The notes under the pieces: model-generated
The model's input: only the letters and a program-made list of their open reading frames with translations
What the model was told of the DNA's origin: nothing
Databases searched by the model: none
Part shown: one piece after another, positions 41,275 to 50,811 of the stretch
Layout of the letters: each line of letters starts with the position of its first letter
How positions within the stretch are numbered: position 1 is the first letter of the stretch
Program-made: the position numbers and the translations under genes
NCBI RefSeq assembly: GCF_902806685.2
Contig: NC_048561.1
Coordinates: 5,483,439 to 5,547,438, forward strand
Length of the DNA stretch: 64,000 nucleotides
Direction of reading: 5' to 3'
From: Maniola hyperantus
Taxonomy: Eukaryota > Arthropoda > Insecta > Lepidoptera > Nymphalidae

Positions 41275-41440
41275 GAAACATCGTGAGTAAACCTGCATGC
41301 CTGAGACTTCTCCATAATGTTCTCAAAGGTGTGTCAAGTCTGCCAATCCACACACTGCACTGGTGGCTCATTGTCGAACCCTTCTCTCCGATAGGAGACC
41401 CGTGCTCAGTAGTGAGCCAGTGATGAGTTGATGATTATGA
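41275..41440 (+). mobile_element. SINE fragment (gcctagtggttagga family)
   Basis: aaacatcgtgagtaaacctg, gtgtgtcaagtctgccaatc and a gatgattatgatgata tail; the tRNA head is missing. Confidence 0.68.
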
Positions 41441-41639
41441 TGATAGGACTCTATAGCTGCTCAAATGAAACTGCAGTTGTAGGTAGGTACTTAATTTAAA
41501 TACAAAATATAAATTTAAAAAGACTACATTAATTTCTTATATGTTACAAATTGAATTTACATTATCTTTACATAAGAATCACTCTCACAGTAATTTGACA
41601 TATAAATCGTTTTCGTATAACTCGCCCAAGCCGAGATAA

Positions 41640-41756
41640 ACGCGAACAACATTTTTCAGCGCATTACATTTTATATTGCTCACAGCTTACACGCCTCTGC
41701 TGCTGGTAGTGCGACTCCTCAGGCGGCTCACTAAACTACTATTTTACAGACATTGG
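41640..41756 (-). pseudogene. Decayed C2H2 finger relic
   Basis: On the minus strand, acagtagtttagtgagcc-like text translates to NSSLVSRLRSRTTSSRGV with stops. It resembles NSSLVSHMRTHTGEKPFV of gene F with the zinc ligands lost. Confidence 0.5.
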
Positions 41757-41757
41757 G

Positions 41758-41915
41758 GCCGATTCTCTAGTACACAATCTCTAAACTAAACTAACTTAAT
41801 AAGTCTTAATCTAGTGCTCTCCTTTTCCACAAGCAACATTATGAAAGGGATAGCAATAGATTTAGACATGTCATTTTAGTTTAGTTTAGAGATTGTGTAC
41901 AACGGAATTAGCCAC
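41758..41915. mobile_element. MITE (gccgattctctagtacacaa)
   Basis: gccgattctctagtacacaa tctctaaac is mirrored by gtttagagattgtgtacaac gga, about 158 bp. Confidence 0.8.
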
Positions 41916-41925
41916 ACATGGGCTG

Positions 41926-42466
41926 ATTCTCTTGTACACAAGCTCTAAACTAAATTAACAGCTGTGCGATTGCGGTAGAATGACAGCTACAATGTCACGA
42001 TCGCAATCACTTCAGATTGGTTGGCGCTCGCTCATTATTGGCTAATAGTGGGAGGTCCCGGGTTCGATTCCTGGCAGGGGTTTGGAATTTTATAATTTCT
42101 AAATTTCTGGTCTGGTCTGGTGGGAGGCTTCGGCCGTGGCTAGTTACCACCCTACCAGCAAAGCCGTGCCGCCAAGCGATTTAGCGTTCCGGTACGATGC
42201 CGTGTAGAAACCAAAGGGGTATGGGTTTAATAAAAACTGCCATACCCCTTCCAGGTTAGCCCGCTATCATCTTAGACTGCATCATCACTTACCACCAGGT
42301 GAGAATGCAGTCAAGGGCTAACTTGTATACGAGTAAAAAAAAAAAAAAACCTACTGGTCTAAATCTAGTACTATTCTTTTCCGCAAGCAACATTATGAAA
42401 GGGATAGTAATAGATTTAGACCTGTTAATTTGGTTTAGTTTAGAGATTGTGTACAAGAGAATCGGC
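41926..42466. mobile_element. Same MITE interrupted by another MITE and a SINE
   Basis: It starts gctgattctcttgtacacaa and ends gattgtgtacaagagaatcg gcc. Inside are a fragment of the gcgattgtct MITE (41990-42047) and a plus-strand ggcgcagtgg-family SINE (42045-42332, with gggttcgattcctggcaggg). Confidence 0.75.
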
Positions 42467-42612
42467 CCCGTTGTCTGTACATCAGCACAGGTGGCGCCAA
42501 ACTGCTAGTTCGCTCTGAAGTTGTCACCAGTAAGTGTGGTATACCTGCACAGGTATTTAGCATTCTATTTGCTTTGTGCTCAACAACCGGCGACTATTCA
42601 CTCCGTTGCAAC

Positions 42613-42775
42613 TTTACAGTGCGGCAAGGCTCTCTTGGCACTTCAATAACATTGACAGGGGGGCGCTGTTGGAGAACAAAAGCTTAGAATATTCAAACAA
42701 AAACAAAGGGGACACTTGACGGCAACGTTAGTTCCGATTTTCGCCACGCGCCAAGTTAGCCTTGTGGCACTGTAG
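42613..42775. mobile_element. MITE with cagtgcggcaagg terminal repeats
   Basis: cagtgcggcaaggctctctt and aagttagccttgtggcactg, flanked by TA. Same family as 16193-16370, in inverse internal orientation. Confidence 0.75.
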
Positions 42776-43035
42776 CTTCCTGTCCATGAAGCCGGAGCCG
42801 CACGGCGCGCGACCGTCACTTACTGTACACAAATAGGGAATTTTACCCTTTTTTTGAAAAAGTGTCTTAATTTGATCCTAGGGTAATAAACTACCAAAAA
42901 AATTCTCAAAAATCTTAATAGATCGATAAGTACAATAAAATCCTTTAAATTTTGTATTTCTATACCGCTAAAACACTAGCCGCCTTTTTGTTTAGACTCG
43001 TGAGCTGCCATGCAATAAATATAACAAAAAGAAAA

Positions 43036-43071
43036 CGCTGGTCTGCAGAGTTTTTACTCTGCAGACCAGCG
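43036..43071. repeat. Perfect 15-bp hairpin
   Basis: cgctggtctgcagag / ctctgcagaccagcg with a 6-nt loop ttttta. Confidence 0.9.
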
Positions 43072-43505
43072 CTGGCGCTGGCCGCTGTCCAAGCTGGTCT
43101 TGTTACCCACGGAGAAGAATTAATAAAGAATGGAGTTCTTGGGGGCCGGCATGTTCGCGCCATAGACTTTTAAACGTTGACAATTAGTTTCGATCGACAT
43201 TTGACATTGACAATTGACAAGTGACATTGAAGTTTGTGTAAATGAAAAATTCGTTATTCATGAGTCATTATAAGACATTCGTATCAGTAAAATCATCGTA
43301 AAAAAACAGACAAATTTTGTGCAAATTAAGTAGTGTGACTCAAACCAGTGTTTCAAAAAACTAACATTTAAAACTAAATTCAGCACGGGTAATTATAGTG
43401 TGAACAAAATGAATTATAAAATTCATTTCATAAATTGTATTAACATTTTATTTCGATTGCTTATTGCTAATACCATCTTGTTTATTACATTTTTAGATTA
43501 TTAGA

Positions 43506-43707
43506 CTAGCTTATGCTCGCGACTTTGTACGCGTGAACTACACAAATTTCAAACCCCTATTCCATCCCCTTAGGGGTTGAATTTTCAAAAGTCCTTTCTT
43601 AGCGGATGCCTACGTCATAATAGCTATCTGCATGCCAAATTTCAGCTCGATCCGTCCAGTAGTTTAAGATAGATCAGTCAGTCAGTCACCTTTTACATAT
43701 TTAGATT
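43506..43707 (+). mobile_element. Helitron-like type 2
   Basis: ctagcttatgctcgcgactt ... agatcagtcagtcagtcacc. Confidence 0.73.
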
Positions 43708-43942
43708 ATTATTATTATTATGAACCTACCGGACGGCGTTGCACTGCTGCCGCCATTTCGTTAAGTGAAACTAGTATACACAAAATGGCGGCGTAGGACC
43801 GGTTTGGCGGCGACGTCGTACCGTCGCGACACGGTACGACTCATATGCGACTTTTGTTTGTTTACACTAACTTACGGCGCAGCATCGCTTCAAGTACAGG
43901 AAGCTCGGAGTGAACTTTACTTACTAGCAAAAGTCTTAGCAC

Positions 43943-45471
43943 TTAGCCAGTGTGAGTCCTCATGTGACTCACTAAATGATCATTTCGTGAAAATTTATAA
44001 CTGCACAACTTACACACAAAAGGCTTTTCGCCAGTGTGAGTCCTCATGTGCCTCACTAAACTACTGCTTACTGTACATTTATAATTGCACAACTTACACA
44101 CAAAAGGCATTTCGCCAGTGTGAGTCCTCATGTGACTCACTAAACTACTGCTTACTGTACATTTATAATTGCACAACTTACACACAAAAGGCATTTCGCC
44201 AGTGTGAGTCCTCATGTGACTCACTAAACTACTGTTTACTGTACATTTATAATTGCACAACTTACACACAAAAGGCTTTTCGCCAGTGTGAGTCCTCATA
44301 TGCCTCACTAAACTACTGTTTACTGTACATTTATAATTGCACAACTTACACACAAAAGGCATTTCGCCAGTGTGAGTCCTCATGTGACTCACTAAATGAC
44401 CATTTTGTGAACATTTATATTTGCACAACTTACACACAAAAGGCTTTTCGCCAGTGTGAAGCCTCATGTGCGTCACTAAACTACTGCTTACTGTACATTT
44501 ATAATTGCACAACTTACACACAAAAGGCATTTCGCCAGTGTGAGTCCTCATGTGATTCACTAAATGACCATTTTGTGAAAATTTATAATTGCACAACTTA
44601 CACACAAAAGGCTTTTCGCCAGTGTGAGTTCTCATGTGGTTTACTAAACGACTGTTTACTGTACATTTATAATTGCACAACTTACACACAAAAGGCTTTT
44701 CGCCAGTGTGAGTCCTCATGTGGCTCACTAAACTACTGTTTACTGTACATTTATAATTGCACAACTTACACACAAAAGGCTTTTCGCCAGTGTGAGTCCT
44801 CATGTGGCTCACTAAACTACTGTTTACTGTACATTTATAATTGCACAACTTACACACAAAAGGCTTTTCGCCAGTGTGAGTCCTCATGTGCCTCACTAAA
44901 TGACATTTTTGTGAACATTTATAATTGCACAACTTACACACAAAAGGCTTTTCGCCAGTGTGAGTCCTCATGTGCCTCACTAAATGACATTTTTGTGAAC
45001 ATTTATAACTGCACAACTTACACACAAAAGGCTTATTGCCAGTGTGAGTTCTCCTGGGGCTCCATGACGTACTATTTTGAGTGACTTTGCGCTCTCTTAA
45101 CTTACATGAGAAAGTGTTTGCGGAAGTGTGCGCCCTAATGTGGGTAACTAAGGAACTTTTCCGTTGAAATATCTTTTGGCAAACGTCACAGATATACTGT
45201 ATCTGGTCAGTATAGTTTCCTAACTGTGTACCGAGTATATGCTGGGAATTGGGTTTGTTTTTACAAACATCATTTCGCCTCGTTGTTTGCAAATTGATAT
45301 TATCACTTGTTTTTGCCAACGATTCCTTCGGCTTTGGTACGGAGTCCTGGGATTTCCTTGAATATTCAGAAATGTTTGAATTGTTTTCGAAAGACAATAT
45401 ATCCAACTCGTCGTCTGTGTCAGTTGGATGCTCTTCGTTTCCGTGATTGGTCGCGAGTACCGAAGGAGCGA
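43943..45471 (-). CDS. Gene F exon 6: homogenised C2H2 array
   Basis: The acceptor ttttgtttcag precedes 45471 and two bases complete a codon. About 110 residues of Ser/Asn/Asp-rich linker precede CDVCQKIFQRKSSLVTHIRAH, the degenerate finger (CKLRERK, second Cys lost), and 13 fingers. The usual Phe of the finger core is replaced by Cys in most units (NYKC). Confidence 0.9.
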
Positions 45472-48400
45472 CTGAAACAAAACAACAGCTCATACTTAAC
45501 CCATACTTCCATACTAATATAATACTAATGGAAAAGTGTGTCTGTATGTCTGTTTGTTTTCCGGCTCATTGGCTAGATAATTTGCATCCCGGAGTTTATC
45601 CTGCAAACTTCAGAGGTCCCGCGAGGTTTATATATAACCTAAATCACGATGGCGCATGCATCATCTAGTTAGGAAATATTTTGTCAATATTAAGTATGGA
45701 TTATTTTCCACTAAAACATGATGACCAGCTTTTTCCCGCGTCTTCGTGCACGTGCATTCGTATTATACTAGAACTAGCTTATGCTCGCGACTTCGTCCGC
45801 GTGGACAACACAAATTTCACCCCCTTAGGGGTTGAATGTTCAAAAATCCTTTCTTAGCGGATGCCTACGTCATAATAACTATCTGCATGCCAAATTTCAG
45901 GCCGATCCGTCTAGCAGTTTGAGCTGTGCGTTGATAGATCAGTCAGTCAGTCAGTCACCTTTTCCTTTTATATATTTAGATATGCTTGTGACTTCGTCAG
46001 CGTGGATTTAGGTTTCGATTTTCCAAGATAAAAAGTAGCCTATGTCCTTCCCCGGGATGCAAGCTATTTCGGGTACCTTTGGTTTAATCGGTTAAACAGA
46101 TGGTCCATAAAAAGTTAGCCGACAGACTAGCGGACAGAGATACACACTTTCGCATTTATAATATTACTAGCTGATGCCCGCGACTTCGTCCGTGTGGATT
46201 TACGTTTTTCAAACTCCCGCGGGAACTCCTTCCGACAAAATTTGATTTTCCGGGACAAAAAGTAGCCTATGTGTTAATCCAGGGTATAATCTATCTCCAT
46301 TCCAAATTTCAGCCAAATCCGTCCAGTAGTTTTTGCGTGACTGAGTAACAAACATCCAAACATCCACACTTTCACATCTATATATACAAATGAAAAAAAG
46401 TCCTGACTGACTGACTGACTGACTGACAAAGATATCAACGCACAGCCTAAACCGCTGGTCCTAAATACATGAAATTTGGAGGGTCTATTCTTTGTAAAGA
46501 GTAGGTATCCACTAAGAAAGGATTTTTCGAAATTCCACGGGGGATTTAAATGGGGGATGGAAATTTGTATGAAAGTCCGTCATTTGTCAAGTTTATTTGC
46601 ATGAAAATTGTTGGTATTTGGGTTGTCGGTCACAAATGAAGAAATACGTGTTTCAGGATTTTTGGAAAGGTTTTTTCTTGAGGTTAGGTGTCAGCTAAGA
46701 AACGACTGTGAGAAAATTTCCCCCCAACCTAAAGGAGTGAAATGGGTCGGAAGGTTATATGTGTTATTCGGTGCTGTTCAGGGTGCGCGTCCTGATGTTA
46801 TAATGTTTGTTTCTGAAAAAATGCCATTTGTTTCCTGTAGGCCATGCGGGCGAAGCCACGGGCATAAGCTAGTCTATATATACAAATGAATCGCTAAATG
46901 TGTTGCTCATCGCAAATCTCGAGAACAGCTGAACCGATTTCGCTAATTCTTTTTTTATAATATTCCTTGAAGTACGAGGATGGTTCTTACGGAGAGAAAA
47001 ATTAAAAAAAATTGAATCGACTGTTAGGTGGTACGAAGTTCGCCGGGGCAGCTAGTTTATAATATTATTAGGATTTCGTATTTATAATATGGAAGCATTA
47101 TTATAGACTAAGCAGCTTTCGCTGATGCGTCTATATCAGAAATGCTTGGAGTTTTTCAAATGTTTGTCTAACCTATTCTTGAACTGGCTAACAGAACTTG
47201 ACATAACCACATCCTTGGTCAATTTATTCCATACTAGATGATGCCCGTGGAATTAGGGTTTTTAAAAATCCCATAGAAACTCTTTGATTTTCCAGGATAG
47301 AAGTAGCCTATGTCCTACCCTGGTATCTAAGCTATCTCTGTACCAAATTTGGTCTTAATCGGTTAAACGGATGGGCCGTGAAAGGCTAGCAGACAGACAG
47401 ACAGACACACTTTCATACTAATAATTTTAATAAGGATGTGAACAACTCTGTTGGTAAGAAAGTGTTTTAATGGATAAGCATGAATGGATAAAGATCCTGA
47501 TGAAATGTATCGAAATCCTTCCTTAGTACACACCCAAGATACCTGAGGATGTCCGCCAAGCTAATCTCCAGCTCCACCGGTTTAGGCTGTGTATTGTCTG
47601 TCAGTCAGTCAGTCAGTCACAGTGCTGTTTTATATGTGTCGATAGAAGACCAAACATCTGCGACAGACGAGGTGGTCCCATAAATATTAAGTGTTATCTT
47701 TTGGAGTGCACGAAACTAAGATATCTGTCCCAACATAGGAGCTAACACGCGTGTAAAGTTAGTTGTCTTACCCAAAGCTTGATCGCAGTCTCCCGACGGC
47801 TCCGACTTGCAAACTACGTGACTGGAAGGATATAACTCTGTTTCGGCCGCGGCTGGCTCGTCGTCAAGTTCTGTCCGTCCGTCCGCGTCGGAGTGTGCTA
47901 TGTACACATCGCAGTAGTCGGGCTCCGACACCGCCGAGACAATGTCGGACTGTAGTTGGTATTTTACGCGGCTTATCAATTTGACATGTCGTATTGTTAT
48001 CTGAAACGAGTTCATGCCTTTAGGCAAATTGAAGCACCTAAAGGTGGCGACTGACCTGAAATGTCATCGTAGCGTAACATTTGCAACGAGCGCGTCCGTT
48101 ACGGCGTCTGCTGAACATGTCACGCAGACAGAGTAACGTGTTACACTTTGCTCAAATGACACAGATGGCACCCTTACATTCTGTTACATATAACTCACCA
48201 CTTCATGTCTGTCAAGTAGCTCCATCATCAGGGAGCGCGCTCTCAAGCTCTTGTCTCTGAATGTGCTAAAGTTCACCAGTCTCTGGGCACATTGCACACA
48301 CAGCGTTTGTTTGAGCTTTCCTTGACCACACAACTGCAACAAACACAACTGATTCATATACAGTTCCATGTTAGAGCGGCCGTGCACTGGTCTACTGCTC

Positions 48401-49296
48401 CAGCAGTTGACTCCGCTCTTAGACTGCACACTGACTTATGAATGACAACTTACAGGATGTCCCACTAAATGTTCATATGCTTCTTCCAACTTGTATTTAC
48501 TCATCAGAACCAGCTTGCTGCCAGTGTCCAGGCATATCATGCAGACCTGTGCAAAGTGTTGTGAGTATAAATATTTATATAATAGCGCAAGTGGTAGAGG
48601 TATTTGATGATTCAAAAGCACATACTTGTAAAAGTTTATTAACAAAAACTATTCTTATTATTTGCACCTTTCATAATAAACTTGAATTGTGAACCGTATG
48701 TACTAAGGTTCGCCTTTGAAAGGGGCTATTAAATACCAACAAGAGTATGCATCAGAGTTTAAAATGAAACCTACAATGTTAAGTAGGGGTTACCAGCACA
48801 GGTGAGGGGACAGCACCAGTACGAATCAGCCTTGAGCCACTTTCTGTTTCGTAAATGTCATTGTTTACAAAATGCTGCGAGCAGACCACAGCAGGCTCTG
48901 GCAGGAGAGTGTCTTGTTTGCCGAGGGCTCTGAGCCAAGCAGCACGAAGATGCACTTCTCTGGGGAACCTGCAAATTACACGCTGTACTTTAACACGGAG
49001 CTTCCGTAACGTGCGACTCATAATAATTAAATAAAAGGCAAATAGCTCTGCCTGGAGGGGAGCTCTAGAGTTGGATACAGACTCGCGCAGTTGTGACCTC
49101 TACTCCGATCAGCCTGGGTGGGCGGGAGGCAGGGCAATAAGGTGGCTAAGGCCAGAGACCTCCCTGCCGATAACGCACGGCCATAGGTTAAAGATTAACA
49201 AACTTTTCAATGGAACACTCACTCGTAAAATGTAATATCCCTGGATTCGGAGACGACCTCCGCAGTGGTTTTGCAGAAGGGCACACAGCACCGCAT
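43943..49296 (-). CDS. Gene F: THAP-ZAD-C2H2 zinc-finger protein (6 exons, 744 aa)
   Basis: Exons are 49296-49223, 48968-48794, 48546-48454, 48333-48199, 48000-47772 and 45471-43943. The junction phases 2,0,0,0,1 fit, and the 2235 nt end in TAA. Exons 1 and 2 form a THAP domain, a C2CH zinc-binding DNA-binding module known in animal transposase-derived proteins: MRCCVPFC, the W of AAWLRAL, VVCSQHF, and a closing AVPSP like the family's AVPTIF box. Exons 3 and 4 form a ZAD (VCMIC, then LCVQC). Exon 5 is acidic. Exon 6 has one typical finger, one degenerate finger, and 13 almost identical 84-bp fingers (PFVCKLC..KC.....LV.HMRTHTGE). It ends abruptly at HTG-stop, as if cut during array turnover. 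It should bind DNA by both THAP and fingers and dimerise by the ZAD. Confidence 0.87.
45776..46388 (+). mobile_element. Three head-to-tail Helitron-like copies
   Basis: 45776-45981 is type 2 (ctagcttatgctcgcgactt ... cagtcaccttttcct), 45982-46166 a 5'-damaged type 1, and 46167-46388 a divergent type 1 (ctagctgatgcccgcgactt, gccaaatccgtccagtagtt). They lie in gene F intron 5. Confidence 0.72.
46385..46873. mobile_element. Longer Helitron-like relative
   Basis: It starts tatatacaaatgaaaaaaag with tgac repeats and ends gcgaagccacgggcataagc tag. About 490 bp, roughly twice the usual copies, with an interior of unknown origin. Confidence 0.65.
46876..47056 (-). mobile_element. Helitron-like type 3
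   Basis: tctatatatacaaatgaatc ... gaagttcgccggggcagcta g; mirror of 17549-17700. Confidence 0.65.
47165..47455 (-). mobile_element. LINE-c C-terminal piece split by a Helitron-like type 1
   Basis: Minus-strand gaatttattccatac-type text (47180-47232) resumes at 47438 (gtgaacaactctgttggt). The element at 47234-47437 (ctagatgatgcccgtggaat ...) sits between. On the intact copy at 19085-19155 the two halves are contiguous. Confidence 0.68.
47772..48000 (-). CDS. Gene F exon 5: acidic linker
   Basis: Acceptor actcgtttcag, donor gtaaga, 229 nt, phase 0 to 1. It contains DDEPAAAETELY and CKSEPSGD. Confidence 0.83.
48199..48333 (-). CDS. Gene F exon 4: ZAD second half
   Basis: Acceptor tttgttgcag, donor gtgagt, 45 codons. 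It encodes LCVQCAQRLVNFSTFRDK. Confidence 0.87.
48454..48546 (-). CDS. Gene F exon 3: ZAD first half
   Basis: Acceptor tttgcacag, donor gtaagt, 31 codons. It encodes VCMICLDTGSKLVLMSKY. Confidence 0.87.
48794..48968 (-). CDS. Gene F exon 2: THAP domain, second part
   Basis: Acceptor taatttgcag, donor gtaacc, 175 nt. It begins EFPREVHLRAAWLRALGK and includes VVCSQHF, the C-x2-H zinc ligands, and the closing GAVPSPV. Confidence 0.88.
49223..49296 (-). CDS. Gene F exon 1: start codon and THAP N-terminus
   Basis: ATG at 49296 gives MRCCVPFCKTTAEVV, the expected THAP opening with its first two zinc Cys. Donor gtgagt, 74 nt, phase 2. The codon completes as Glu with exon 2. Confidence 0.87.
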
Positions 49297-50646
49297 TTCT
49301 AAGAGAATCTTATTATTATCAAAATACAAATTTTGTTATTAGAAGGCTTTTATTAACTTATTAAGGTAATATTTTTTGTTTTTGAGACACAAATTGTTAG
49401 GGTCGATGGTTAGGGTGGTCAGCTACGGATTTGTACCTTTTATTTCTGGTCGGTGATTTGTACCTACGGATTACAGCAATGGTGCAAATCACAGACCAAT
49501 AACATATAGGATGTGCAAATCAAAGAACTTCCATGACGTAGTAGCATCATTCATATAAGCGTAGTAGTACTTCCAACTTCTTTGCTTCCAAGTACTACTA
49601 CCTATGTAATCACTAGGTACCTACGTTTTGTTTAATATTATCTTGAATATTATGTACTCTATGGTCAGCAGCAGATCCTTGCGTAGATAGAATAATAGGT
49701 AGGTGTAAGTACTGCGTAACCGCGTATGAGATAGCGATAGCACGATGTAACGATGAATAACACGACAATTATTACCATTGTTTAGTAGTCAACATTTGTA
49801 TTATCCGATCAACAATATTTGTATTAAACGTTTTTTATGTGAAAACAAGCAAATAACTCATGAGAAATACAAATACGCCACGAATTCTCAAAGTTTGTTT
49901 TGCAACTTCTTGTATGTATTCTTGAAAAAAACCAATTACATGATAAGGGACAAAAATTAGGTTAGCTGCGTCTCTGTTTATCACATTAGTAACTTTATCT
50001 GTGCTCTCTTTTTAGTGCGAATGAGAAAGCAAACGTTCCTGCATCTACCTTTATTACTCTATCTACGGACCCTTGCCTTGTCGCACTTTAATCAAAGAGA
50101 TTAATTATGTTATGTTATTGGTCTGTGGTTTATACTTTATATTATACTCTTTGATGTTATTAGTCTGTGGTTTTGGTTTTACAGGTACAGGCTTCCATGG
50201 CCGTAAAATAAATTAAAAAAAAAAAAAAAAAAAGGTACAGCATAGAGTAAAGGAATACACTGGAGACTCAAAAGGGCTTGAACCCAGAGCCGTAAACGAG
50301 TTAAAAAAATGGTTTGGTGTTCTGTGGTCTGTTGCTATATGTTATTGGTCTGTGGTCTGTTGTTGTAAATCACAGACACAGAGTACCTACTTTTTACATA
50401 TGGAAAATCACAGAGATCACAGAGTACTTTTTACATTTGTAAGTTTAGGTTGTTGTAAAATAAGAAAATCAAAAGAAAACGAAAATATGATAACAATAAA
50501 GAAATAATATAATAACTCATATTATGTTCCTTGGGTGGTAACATAAACAAAACGAAGATGAAACAAGTACGATCACCATATATTACTGATAGCACCGACC
50601 AGAAAAAGAAGTGATAGGTTTCAGTTCTTCCTAGCAAACAGAAAAG
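49297..50646. promoter_or_regulatory. Shared spacer of divergent genes F and D
   Basis: A 1.35-kb head-to-head spacer. It carries cacagaccaataacatatag at 49490, its inverse near 50330, several cacagagtac words (50378, 50418) and a caccgaccaga near 50590, echoing the gene B-C spacer. No core promoter could be placed with confidence. Confidence 0.45.
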
Positions 50647-50811
50647 ATGGCCAATATTACTGTGAAGAGAAGCAAGGGACCTTTAGTAGATCCCGCTTTG
50701 TGCAGATGCTGCCACTCTATAAAGAAATGTCGCGTTCTTACCTCGGAGTACGAATTCATGGGCGCCAAGGAGGTGTATTCTGATATGTTTATGGATATCT
50801 TTGGTCTTCTA
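50647..50811 (+). CDS. Gene D exon 1: start codon and ZAD first half
   Basis: ATG at 50647, 55 codons, MANITVKRSKGPLVDPALCR ... IFGLL, with strong donor gtaagt. Confidence 0.9.

Noticed and set aside
43765..45084. 439-codon open frame on the plus strand opposite the gene F array
   Set aside because: It is the antisense of 84-bp repeats. A unit length divisible by three keeps the reverse frame open once one unit lacks stops. The product (YNCTTYTQKAFRQCES repeats) has no known fold, and the sense strand encodes proper C2H2 fingers.
49109..49291. 60-codon minus-strand frame MLCALLQNHCGG
   Set aside because: Frame-shifted shadow of gene F exon 1; the true frame starts at 49296 with the THAP opening.
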